From Timema cristinae (lineage: Eukaryota; Arthropoda; Insecta; Phasmatodea; Timematidae): a stretch of 64,000 nt of DNA. Shown here piece by piece: positions 9,736 through 20,224 of the stretch. Every line of letters starts with the position of its first letter. Positions within the stretch are counted from its first letter, which is position 1. The notes beneath the pieces are model-generated. The model was not told where the DNA came from and did no database searches. It was given only the letters and a program-made list of their open reading frames with translations. The stretch is from NCBI GenBank assembly GCA_039000515.1, contig JBCFYV010011172.1, positions 72,179,941 to 72,243,940 of the forward strand, given 5' to 3'. The position numbers and the translations under genes are program-made.

Positions 9736-12432
9736 AATCTTACGACATCTTACTAGGGTAGGGTGTATGGGTTATCAGGTAATTATAACGTTAGAAATGT
9801 CTTAGGTTTCTGTAAATTATTCATATAATTTGTATTTATGGTTTTTACTTCGTTTAAAATCCACGCCTATTTCAAGTTAGTTTCTAGCTATATATAAGTC
9901 ATTCACGAGCTAAGTTTACCTGGATGACAGCTCGAAATGTTACTAGAAGTAATGACTAATGAAAACAGATGGTAATATATTAACCTGATAGTTAACCACA
10001 GTAATATAGGCCAATATTATGTATATATTTATTTGAGGTCGGTCACAAAGTTTATTTATAGTTTTATTCCCCTTAAAAAATATTAACACTACTTTCACAA
10101 AAGGTCTAACGAACATAGCTTCAAAATGGCGGCTGACGAATCTAAACCATATGATTGAACATAACAGGTAAACAAGTTTTTTACAATGATGCAAACACGC
10201 AGTTGATGAAAATATTTTATTCAGTTAAATATTTCAAAATACGATAAAATAATCATAAAATCATTTATTGTATGTAAAAAAATGACAACAATTTTCTCTT
10301 TTCCAATTTAAATACGATACCTGTATTAAAAGATAATGATGTGTGCACTATATTACACAAAATCAGTAACGTTCCAAAACGAAAAATAAGTACTTTTAAT
10401 TATGTTTAAAATATTGTTTCGAGTTCGATAAAAAGAAATTATTTAAAAAAATGAAATAGTATGAGAAAACTTAAGTTTACGTAATTTTAAATGTAATATA
10501 TAACAGGTAATTAAAGATCTTTACATTTATAACAAAACTGTGATCTTTTACATGTGTTGGCAACCCAAAACCTAAACATATGATTTTGGAACTTCATCCA
10601 GGTAAAAACCTATCATGAACGGAATATAAATTCGTAATCGTAATTCATAAATGTATTTTTTATGCTAATAAAGCTCATTAACAAAGCTTAAAATTTGGTT
10701 GTGTTTAAAATAAATTTTAATCCATTGTACGCAAGAAAACAGGGGGAGGGAAGGGGTTTACAGAAATCTTACGGTATCTTAAATGGGGAGGTGGGGTGTC
10801 AGTCAATAAACTCAATATTGATTAAAAATCGTCTTGTGTAATTTATGGATGGCCACTACTTAAAATGATACGTTATTATATGGAGTAACTAATTTAAACA
10901 TTTCATGAATTAACTTTATTTCACACTCTAACTCTAACGAATAACGATATAAAACAGTTGCTACACAGGTTACATTATTGCTGTCCTGTTTTTGACGCAT
11001 GTACCGCGTGCGATTATTATACATGAGGTAACCGGTAAAATAGCAATATTCGCAAAATGTGTCATTCGATACTGGAATTAATAGAAAAAAGTGCATAGGT
11101 AAAAAAAGTACTTACTTTCAAAATTTGATATCCATTCAGTTAGATTATAAACACAAACAACATAAAACAGGCCAACGCCCAACAGTCGATTCGACATGAC
11201 AGGCGACAGCAGCTTTTATGACAAAGCCATGCGCAAGTGCAATATTGCGTAAGCCGGTGAATTGGGGATTCCCGGTAAAATATGTAGAATTAGAATCATG
11301 ACCATCTCGAATGCGTTGTATTTTAAATTAATTTCATAACAAAAAAATCGGCGGTGCTAGGAACCCTCGCTAGGATTGGGAACCCTATATTATAACGCAT
11401 AACTTAAAGTGTTAATGTTAACGGGAAATACAAAACTGTATCATATTGTCATAATGTTAACGGGAAATAAAAAACTTATCATATTGTCATATGTGAAAGT
11501 TTAATGTAAGGCAACATATTAAACAGACTGTATACTATGTTGCCCTACACTTAACAGACACTACTGAGTACTGACAGTCTCATGAGTCCTAATTAATGAT
11601 TAAGTTCACTTTTAGTTGTTTTGATTTAGCATTTGTTCTCAATACTAGTTAGTAATTTAAAAGGGAGGGAGTCACCTGACCCTTCCCCCCCCCCTTGACC
11701 TATGCTGCGGGCGCCCATGGCCCTATAGTATCTAGATTCCAAGTTTTAACAAACTCCATCAAACCATTTTTAGTCCGTGGCCGGAGACAAACAGACAGAC
11801 GTAGAGACAGACCTAATTGTAAAATCCACTTTTTTGGGCTTGTGTTCAAATAAAACGTAAAAAAGTTATCATTAATGCTAAATCGATTGTTTTCACGATC
11901 ATAAATCTTTTTCTTGATATGAGAAAGAAAAAATAAGCTCAAAAACGCTTAAAAGTACGGTATATCTCCACTTAAAGAATAAAAAATAAGTGGTCTTGGC
12001 ATGCGCGCGCACTATTAATAGGTGAATGAATATAAACAGAGCACAAAGATTAGATTATTTATTATAATAAAAACAAAAGTTATCCACATAGCAATTATAC
12101 AACCTATAAAAACAAAAGGTACAATAATTATACCAATTTAAAGAGAATATAAAAGGTAGTGCCAAAAAGAAAAGGATATCTGAACTAACTTAGCGTGTGA
12201 CGTCACTCAGTACACAAACACCGCAATACATACACATCTATAGAAGACAAACTAAGTAGTTAAGAATCAGATCACATTTTAGAGCTTTGAATATACCCGC
12301 CTCGATGTCGTAGTTATCTCACGGGCTGGTATCATGTTGAGCTGGATTACCGAGGACAGGAAGATCGATCTTCGAATCTCTGTTGATAACGTGCAGATAG
12401 GCACTCTTCTGTATATTTTTTTAACAATCTCT
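9736..12432. other. Presumed twin intron; small repeats only
   Basis: No exon of the CCR4 exonuclease domain upstream of residue FSLIKEHL could be found here. Two short related repeats are visible, ATCGAAATCTTACGACATC near 9731 and ACAGAAATCTTACGGTATC near 10760, each bordered by G-rich runs. A C-run followed by GCGGGCGCCCATGGCCC at 11684-11722 and GGAGACAAACAGACAGACG near 11784 look like pieces of dispersed insect repeats of unknown class. Confidence 0.4.
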
Positions 12433-12499
12433 GGAATATTGTTCTAAGTACTGGTGGTGTGTTCCTCCCAACCTTCACCCTGATCGAGAAGCATATGTA
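12433..12499 (+). pseudogene. Decayed duplicate of a twin exon start
   Basis: About 100 bp upstream of the true exon, the sequence from GGAATATTG to GAGAAGCATATG aligns with 12535-12603, which spans the end of the intron and the start of the exon. In the upstream copy the coding part reads FTLIEKHM and then TAA, against FSLIKEHLV in the real exon. The AG acceptor of the real exon (CCCCCCAG) is replaced by CCTCCCAAC. It looks like a tandem duplication of a splice acceptor plus exon start that has lost function. Confidence 0.45.
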
Positions 12500-12577
12500 A
12501 GGTTCGCCCAGATAGTGACTTTTCAACACTATTTTGGATGCTATTTTAAAATTCTGGTGTTGTTTATTTCCCCCCAG

Positions 12578-12729
12578 ATTTAGCCTGATCAAAGAGCATC
12601 TGGTAGAATTCAACCAACTGGCAATGGCTAATGCGGAGGGCTCTGACCACATGCTCAACAGGGTCATGCCCAAGGACAATATCGGGCTGGCAGCTCTGTT
12701 AAAGACCAAAGAAGCCGCCTGGGACAATG
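12578..12729 (+). CDS. twin: CCR4-NOT deadenylase (twin/CNOT6), first visible exon
   Basis: This exon encodes 50 codons of the endonuclease-exonuclease-phosphatase (EEP) domain of the CCR4 deadenylase, the subunit of the CCR4-NOT complex that shortens mRNA poly(A) tails. It reads FSLIKEHLVEFNQLAMANAE and continues with MLNRVMPKDNIGLAALL, nearly identical to what I recall of Drosophila twin and clearly related to vertebrate CNOT6/CNOT6L. It is bounded by CCCCCCAG before 12578 and the donor GTGAGT at 12730. The first base completes a codon from an upstream exon and the last base is phase 1; it joins 24847 to form a glycine codon. The leucine-rich repeats and the first half of the nuclease domain must lie on exons left of the window, since none was found between 1 and 12577. 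Confidence 0.97.
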
Positions 12730-14237
12730 GTGAGTACTCCTAAACTCTTATCTTCTTGGTAAAGTCCTTCCTGATATCAGAATTACAATTCCCCTTGTGT
12801 TTTTGTTTCCATCCTATGACTATTACCCATGTTCCTTAGATAAATAGGTAGGCGAGATGCGACTAAGCTACAGAGTCGAACTTTTGAACTTTTTATTACT
12901 TGGTGAGGTATTGACATGTTAGGAGTGTCACCAACATCTTTTAGATACATACTTGATAATATCTCTACAAGTCAACTAGGAACAACTCAAAAATAATGTT
13001 TTCCTTATGTCCAGCCTCTTAAGTTCTGATAAGAGTACAGAGATAACTCTTGGCCATAAAACGCTTTACACTTCCAAATAAACCAAATGAGTTATGTTTT
13101 ATGTTATTATGCAACAAAAAAGCACTTGTAGTGACTGTTGATAGTATGCCTTGATTTTTTTTACTCTTTATGTTCCTTTTTTGTGTGAATTATGTATGTC
13201 TTTTTTAAACTTCTTTTACTTATTATTAACGTATTTGAGGGTATTTAATTATATTTATTTGTGGTTATAAAAAATTATAACATTAAATTCTACATGATAT
13301 GTATAATACAAGGTAATTATATGGTTATGAAGCATGGACACAAACTATTAATTTGTATAGACCAGTATCTCGTAACTTTTACTGCCAACATCTGAACCAA
13401 ACTATAACGCATTTGACACCTAAATAAGTAGAAATTGCATTATAGTTTTTTTTAAAGCCACAATATTGATTTTATTTATAACAAAGGACAATACAAAATG
13501 GCAAGTATTTTTTTAAATTTATTTTCTCAACAGAATTTTCCACAGACAGAATTTAAATATTTATGCAAGTTACACAAATAAGAATATTTATAAAATTGTG
13601 TTAAATAATGTTAAATATATTAAAAAAAACAGTTCTAACATAATTATAGTAAAGCTATAGTTTGTTACGCGAAAATAATTTTGTTGAATAACATTTTGAA
13701 AATAATGACTACCGTGAGTGAGCCCATAATAAATAGATTAGCCTTGTAATAATACACATACTAGCGCTTATGCTTGAAATATTTAACTATGAAAGTCCAC
13801 TTATCTTAAATCGTGAGAACAGCTCACTAGCGCTGGTAAAATCTATGAGCAATTAGAGAAACACTAGGCTATAGTTCTTCATAATTCCGTTAAAGACTAC
13901 AACGCTGGGATTTGTGATTGTGTTTTGTTTGATTTTCCCGTGTCGTTTTAGCCATCATAATATCGTTAAAATATTTTATTCTAACAACTCTAATGTGAAT
14001 TTGGGATAAACATACTATGTATATAATCTTGTAATTGTCCTTTTATAAAAGTTATACAGTTCTAAATTAGTTTACTTACAAAAAATAGAATAGTTTGAAT
14101 TGCTTACTTTTCAATAGTTTTCATCCTCCGTGTGTTTTATTTGTAAATAATCTTGTAAACAGCTGTGACATTAAAGAATATCTTGTAATTTAAATTTGTA
14201 AAGCTACTGTACAAGTAATCAAGAGATTAGAAGTAAA
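12730..14237. other. Intron and upstream region of the nested gene
   Basis: This is AT-rich intron sequence of twin leading to the YIPF5 start codon. No obvious TATA box, SINE or open frame was recognised. The promoter of the nested gene should lie in the last few hundred bases. Confidence 0.4.
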
Positions 14238-15074
14238 ATGTCGGCGACGCTAGACGAGAGAGAACGCTACGCGAACGCCTGGTACGGCTACCCTGACCTC
14301 GCAAATTATAGCTTCGACACGAGTGATGTGAGAGATTTCGGACAGCCTGGACAATTGAACTTTCAAAGTTATGAGGGTGCGTACGGCCAACAGGGAAACA
14401 ACCCAAATTTATATCCGACGGAGAACAGAGACGCTTACTCAAGTACGATGTCTAACATGACCCCTAGTTTCTACAGCACTGAGAACATGTATTCTCCAAG
14501 GGATCCGACCGGGGTCACACAGGATTCCGAGTTTGACCAAGAACCCCCGCTCTTAGAAGAACTTGGCATTGACCCTGACAGGATCGTCGAGAAGACAATG
14601 ACTGTGCTAAACCCGTTCCGTAAGCGTGGTCCCACAGATGATGCCAACTTCCTGTTGAGCGACGCAGACTTGGCGGGTCCAGTGTCATTCTGTCTGGCTA
14701 TGGCGGCGTGCTTGCTTCTTGGTGGGGGTAAAGCCCACTTTGGCTATGTGTATGGTCTGGCACTAATCAGTTGTGCATGCATGTATGCCCTGCTTAACCT
14801 CATGTCAAATGGCCCAGGCCCAATATCAGTGGCATCTGTTGCCTCAGTTCTGGGCTACTGCTTGCTACCTGTGGTGGGACTCACGGCTCTGGGAGTGTTC
14901 CTGCCCTTGAGGAGTGCCATTGGAATGGGGCTTTCTGCTTTGGCGGTGCTGTGGTGTAGCCTATCAGCATCTCGGCTGTTTGTGACCATGTCAGCTGATA
15001 CAAAGCAGCGTCCGTTGTTTGCTTACCCGTGTGTGCTCATCTACAGTGTGTTTGTTCTTATGGCCATATTTTGA
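14238..15074 (+). CDS. YIPF5: YIPF5/Yip1-family Golgi membrane protein, intronless
   Basis: A complete 278-residue protein of the Yip1 family, multi-pass proteins of the ER-Golgi interface that act with Rab GTPases and COPII vesicles (family knowledge). Residues 1-100 are polar and rich in Tyr, Asn, Gln and Ser, as in the cytosolic tail of YIPF5. Then come the family landmarks PPLLEELGI (103-111), DLAGP (144-148), FGYVYG (168-173), VLGYCLLP (204-211) and YPCVLIY (263-269). Five hydrophobic segments fill about 147-278 and the chain ends in FVLMAIF, close to the human YIPF5 end. The start is preceded by AAA, and TAG lies just upstream (14229-14231). Human YIPF5 is about 20 residues shorter, the difference being mainly in the N-terminal tail. 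The frame has no intron or lesion and lies inside a twin intron on the same strand. Its base composition is far richer in G and C than the surroundings. Confidence 0.96.
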   Translation: MSATLDERERYANAWYGYPDLANYSFDTSDVRDFGQPGQLNFQSYEGAYGQQGNNPNLYPTENRDAYSSTMSNMTPSFYSTENMYSPRDPTGVTQDSEFDQEPPLLEELGIDPDRIVEKTMTVLNPFRKRGPTDDANFLLSDADLAGPVSFCLAMAACLLLGGGKAHFGYVYGLALISCACMYALLNLMSNGPGPISVASVASVLGYCLLPVVGLTALGVFLPLRSAIGMGLSALAVLWCSLSASRLFVTMSADTKQRPLFAYPCVLIYSVFVLMAIF

Positions 15075-15341
15075 ACAAGATAAAAACAGATCAACTCGAT
15101 TAAAAATAAGCTTTTAAATATGTTATAAAATGTGAATGGGTTTGAAAATGTGTTCAACAATGACTTCCAATTACAGGTTAAAGAACACTAACACACTCTT
15201 TTTGGAAAAAGGTTTTCTTAACTATGAAAGCACTTCCAAACAACATTAATAATTACACTTAACACAAATAAGTACCTACGGCGCTTGATATTCAATATTA
15301 TACTGATTGGATCAAATAATAATCATTCAACTTGTGAGCTG

Positions 15342-15440
15342 AATAAAATACCTGAGCTGTATTCAAGCATGTTGATTATCACTTCCTTCCACATATTATT
15401 CTTTTAAGTTTCCACAATGTATGGTGAATTATGAAATAAA
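15342..15440 (+). promoter_or_regulatory. Candidate poly(A) signals of the nested YIPF5 gene
   Basis: AATAAA occurs at 15342-15347 and again at 15435-15440, 268 and 361 bases after the stop codon. Either could end a short 3' UTR and release the nested transcript before the next twin exon. In AT-rich DNA the hexamer is common by chance, so the assignment is an inference. Confidence 0.4.
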
Positions 15441-16206
15441 CTTATTGTAGCATTGACAAGTTACATAGGCCCAATTATTGTTTAATATATTAAACCCTCA
15501 CCAGTAGCATATTATAAATGTTGAGTGCTTTAATGTGTTTATTAATTTGTGTTTTGGTACTGATGGTTGTTTATGTAAAAAAACTTTTATAAGAATATGT
15601 AACAGTGTTCTTAACAGGAATTATATAGGCCTACCTAAACATACATTTTAAAAAACCTCCCAAACTGGATAAAGAGAATAAATTATGATTTCTCAAACTA
15701 AGGTTACCGGTAATTGTTTTGTAAAATAGCTATTGTATGCATACCAACTGTGTTTTTAAAAATCAATTTTATTACTATGGGATTAAAAACAATTACACTT
15801 GCCACATTATGTAGGGCCTAACTTAGTATGAATAAAAATTGGCTGCCTTTTTTTAAATGCAACATTTTATCCAGGCATATTTAATTAAAGTCCAGCCTAA
15901 TATATACTAATATTATTTTCAAAAATATCCTGCAGAAGTTCAAATAGTTTATTAGTAAATACTATTAGTGTTATGAAACTAAGTCTTAAAATGTGTTAAT
16001 TAAATGATACAATTGTGTCATTGTTAAAGCCACTTTTCCAGTTTATCAGTGAGGGTTGGGGCTAAATATTTATCCAAGCTAATGTTTTCATACTATTTTT
16101 CACTTGGAAATTATAGGCTCCTATGTGTTTTTATTGCTCTATCTATATCTATATTATATTTGAGCACCCTGTTTATCTACACTAGTAATAATGCCATAAT
16201 GAAGAC
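15441..16206. other. Intron sequence after the nested gene
   Basis: AT-rich twin intron with no recognised gene, RNA or repeat. Confidence 0.4.
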
Positions 16207-16605
16207 TGAATGTAAAGGTTAGAGGAAATTTACCCACATCTGCATGAAGAGAAGGTGATAAACCACACTGGGTAAGAAAATCCATCCTACTTCAGCTAGA
16301 ATTTAATTTCCAATCTCCCATTCATCAGCAATTTGGCCTAGTGCACAGACAAGTAAGAAACAGACTCTCAACCTTACGGGGGTTTTGCTGCGCTCCTTTT
16401 GCCAGCTTGAGTCCTTCAACACTGCTTTGCTAGTGTCAGTGATGGGTGATGATAGGACTGATCGCAGTGATCCTAGGTTTGAAGGACTGAAGCTGCCACA
16501 AGGAGCGCAACCATTTTAACCTGGAGGTTGAGTGTTTGGGTATATTATTTGTCTGTGGCCTAGTGCCAGAGTGACGTTTTAGATGGTGCAACCACTATAA
16601 CAGTT
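16207..16605 (-). mobile_element. SINE (group B), antisense, interrupted by a MITE
   Basis: The group B body is visible from about 16217 (GAGGAAATTTACCCACATC) to 16344 (TTGGCCTAGTGC) and resumes at 16567 (CAGAGTGACG) to about 16600. The interruption is a 212-bp inverted-repeat element with its own 10-bp target-site duplication. The SINE head lies at the right end. Confidence 0.65.
16345..16556. mobile_element. 212-bp MITE with long imperfect TIRs, 10-bp TSD
   Basis: The ends are ACAGACAAGTAAGAAACAG and, inverted, ACAGACAAATAATATACCC; similarity continues inward through ACTCTCAACCT / ACACTCAACCT and TGCGCTCCTT / TGCGCTCCTTG, so each arm is about 80 bp. The direct repeat GGCCTAGTGC flanks it (16335-16344 and 16557-16566). 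A 9-11 bp target duplication with long TIRs is typical of Mutator-like elements, but this is inferred from length alone. It carries no open frame. Confidence 0.88.
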
Positions 16606-18752
16606 AAATGTGTATAATTGTAGTACCTTTTGAATGTCAAGTCATAAACCTAATGTTAAAATTGAGGCTACAGATGAATTCAACACTTCTTAATAATTGT
16701 ATTTCCCTATCTGTTTTAAGATTTTATTAAAATTATTGTTGATCGTGGGGAAAAGGGCAGACATTGCAGTCAAATAACTCTGAGGGGTTAGAAATATTCA
16801 CACTTATCAACATAGCCAAACAATCATACAACATACCACAGCGTGGGCGACCTCATCAGTTGTATAATAATTTGTAATGCATTTACAAGCTTCTGCATGA
16901 AGTTCAAGTACTGACTAATATATGGAAAGCTAGTACTGGCAACTCTTGGCCATATCTAAACTAGGTATTAGAAATATAGTTACTGCAAGTGTTCTTGTTT
17001 CATCTCTTTCATAATAGCAGACCGAGGCAAGGTGTTTTGAATGACAGTAATATTTTTAGTGGACTTTCTGAGGGAATTTCTAGAGATCAAGTTGAAGGGA
17101 ATGTTAGAAAATTAAAGCACAAATACAAATAAAGAAGTTATATTATTTTTCTTATAGTTGGATATTTTTTATTGGATGTCATTGGGATTGTAAGTTTGTT
17201 TTTCTTACAGTAGGTTATTATTTATTGTAAACTTATATCCTGAATTTTTTCATATTTATCCTATTATTATTTTCAGAGTTTTATAATGTTTTGTGTAACA
17301 CTGGCCTACTCTTGAACTATTGCACTAGGAAAATTGTCACCCTCAGGAAGGGTTTCAGTAACTGAAGATAATTACACTTGAAAGGTTAACAAGCTATGGT
17401 AGAAGTTAAGTCTTGGTGCTACCTTTAAAAATGAAATACATCACATCAACAATAATTGACACAACTTCCTTTTAAAATAAAAAATAACTCGCTTGTCTTT
17501 GATGATTGAAAAGGTTGTAGACAGTGGTGTGGTTCTGGAAAAAAAGGCACTGGGATGGTCATTCTCCTAATTCGAAGTAATTTTATACCTACCTATACAT
17601 GCTAGGTGGAAAATTAGAGTTGCAATTTAACATTTAAAATTTAAAAATATATTAATGGTTTTAATATTATAAAGACAAGCTGTACATAATGGTAGTGTAA
17701 CTCACTCTGTTCATCTTTGCATCACTATTGAAGCAATGACCAGAGTACATTTTTAATATGCTCAGGAACATAATATGACAAAATTTTGTCTTCGAAGCTG
17801 GTCGACAATTTAGCTACAATATTTGAACTTGTGACATTGGGTCTCATATCCTTAATATCATGAACATTAATGATATGACTTGATTTTTAAGAATATAAAA
17901 GCATAATGGAGTTTAATAATAAGATTATTACACTAAAAACCCACAAAAAACATGAAGTGATTTTAAGCATTTTACCTGAGGCTTAATAGACTCTGGAATA
18001 TGTCTTCCTCCACAGTCAACACAGCCTAGAGGTCCATTCAAAACATTTATTTTCAGTTCTGTTCTGAAGCAGCTACAATAGTTTTTTTGTGAAGTAATTT
18101 TTTGTGAAGTTCTTTTTTCACTTCCATAGGCCTATTATTCAACCACAATTTCGAGTTCATTAATTCAAAATCTTTTAAAAGTTTAGTTATTGACAAATTA
18201 ATGTCACTCTTTTTTTTTAATTCTATGACTTTGAAATAGTTGTGAAACAGCTATCTATTAAGTTGTACATAGTTCTGCTCAAAATAATTTCAACCTATTT
18301 AATAATTGGTTTCACAACTTGTAAGTGAAATCTACATTACAAAATTATCCACTTTCAGCTGCTTTGATACTTTCTTTTACTATTTCACCTGGTCTGGATT
18401 TTATTCAATAATTTTTACTGTACAATGTATCAACTAATCAGCCTTAGTCAGAATATATTATCTCCCTTGCAATTCTTCTGAGAGTTTCATCAGTTTTCAA
18501 CTTTACCACACAAAAACCCTTGTAAATGTGTTGAGTTAAACATTTCCTAACATTTTAATTTTGCACTGGAATTTGGTGGTAGGTCATTGACTTATTCCTT
18601 AGAGTAAACTATAAATGCCTGGTAGATAGCCTTAGAAGCTCCAAACGAAAACTGTGAGACAACCACCTCACATCTAGTATTCTACCAATTTTATTTAGTG
18701 AACTCCCAAGGTGTTTATGTGATAGCTAGAAACTCTTTTTTGTGTTCATAGG
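16606..18752. other. Twin intron, no recognised feature
   Basis: AT-rich sequence without an exon. CAGTGGTGTGGTTCTGG near 17522 resembles a hAT left terminus, but no matching right end was found. Confidence 0.4.
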
Positions 18753-19277
18753 CAGTAGCGTACCCGTGGGGGGCTTGAAGGTGCTCCCACCCTTCCCCCA
18801 CAGTTTGAGGATGTCCTGAGATTTATGGAGATCCGAAAAGAGAATGGGGGAGGGGTATGACCAGTTAAACATTGTGAGCAAAGAAAATATCAACTGCCGA
18901 TCATCCTTGTGTTGATCCTCCCTAGTAGTCCTAATTGATGCTCTTGCAGTCTAGGAAAAGGCCTAAGTCTTGAAAATTTCGGCAGGTTCCAAATCTCTCA
19001 GTTTCACATGTGGTTCCATCGAGGAGTTGCACAGTGGCTAGACACTTACCTATTATAAATTTTGTGACAGTGGCTAAGCCAACTTTACTTTGGGTTTATT
19101 TATATGTTATTTTATTAGATTATCACATTCATAATAGTAAAATTTAAATGATCAGGTACTAAAAACCGTTCCAAAAAAAGATTCTAGGATGTATAATGGT
19201 ATTAAAAAAATTGCTTCCGGGGATCTCCCCCCAAACCCCCATGAGCACCCTACTTAGCAATCCTGCTTACGCTACTG
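18753..19277. mobile_element. 525-bp nonautonomous hAT element
   Basis: The termini are perfect 10-bp inverted repeats, CAGTAGCGTA at the left and TACGCTACTG at the right. The 8-bp direct repeat TTCATAGG flanks them (18745-18752 and 19278-19285). CAG-type ends with an 8-bp duplication are diagnostic of the hAT superfamily. G-rich and C-rich subterminal runs follow the ends, as in many hAT MITEs. There is no transposase frame. Confidence 0.95.
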
Positions 19278-19689
19278 TTCATAGGAGATTGATTAAATAA
19301 CCCATATAATGGGTTCTAAATGCTTTGAAATGATTTACAGCCATACTATCATCAATGGTGTTGATGAGTGCTAGTTCCAATTCATGATTAAAACCGTGTC
19401 AAATTAAAATGCTAGGAAATTTCTTACAAAGCATTGTGGTCAGCACCATTATATGCAAAAATAATTAGATATATTTTTTACATATTCTTCAGTAAGTTCA
19501 TGTGACTGAAGACAGTAAAAGGGACATTTTTTTAATTGTTTGTGCTTTTTAATATTTAATTTTGATCAAATTGTAAAAAAATATTTTTGATTTATATATT
19601 CAGTGTAGTTCTTATATTGAGTATATAAAGTTAATTTAAACTGTGGTGTCATAAATTAGTGATAATTTCCTCTCATTTAACTATTTTGG

Positions 19690-20194
19690 CTATAGGCTAT
19701 GTGTGCCAGTACTGGTGGCACGACTTGTGATGACTTCATAAGTTATTGCAGGGAAAATCTGTGCAGCATCATGTTTACCACGGTCAAATACTCGAAAATC
19801 CTAAAACATAACTCACAATTTCTTCTAAACTATTTGGACAATCACCGTAGTTTTTTCAGAATTTGTTATAAAAACCTTAAGACATAAGGATATTATTAAA
19901 ATTCCCAGATTCTAATTGGTGGTTTGCTTTGAAAAAATTGTTTTCTAATGAAATAACTATGATGAAGTTCTTAGTGCAGACATATTTTCACTATGTGTTA
20001 AAGTTTTTTCCTAATTGAGATAGATGGGTAGGATAAGTGTATGAAACGATCATCATGAATTGAATTTTATTTTGATATAAGACTCATTCTTATAACACCA
20101 ATACTTTTCACAGTTTGACGTGTTAGTTATGAGCTCTTCACACGTGCCAGGTTTTCGATAAACTGAAGATTGTTAGATAGATCGGTACGTCATT
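19690..20194 (+). repeat. Left arm of a long inverted repeat around a LINE
   Basis: The segment from CTATAGGC to CGTCATT matches, inverted, the segment 23014-23464. Shared blocks include TCAAATACTCGAAAATC, AAAAAATTGTTTTCTAATGA, AGTTATGAGCTCTTC and GATAAACTGAAGATTGT. Arms differ by substitutions and indels; by eye identity is high in the inner two thirds and lower at the outer end. No transposase frame was recognised. Confidence 0.9.
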
Positions 20195-20224
20195 ACAGTT
20201 GGTCACTGATTGACGATTGTGCTT

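Noticed and set aside
12347..12727. Minus-strand 126-codon frame opposite the twin exon
   Set aside because: It is the antisense shadow of the exon at 12578-12729 and its upstream duplicate; the + strand reading matches a known protein.
14227..14442. Minus-strand frame at the start of YIPF5
   Set aside because: Shadow of the YIPF5 coding sequence with no recognisable domain.
17522..17560. hAT left terminus
   Set aside because: CAGTGGTGTGG alone is too short and no matching right end or duplication was found downstream.
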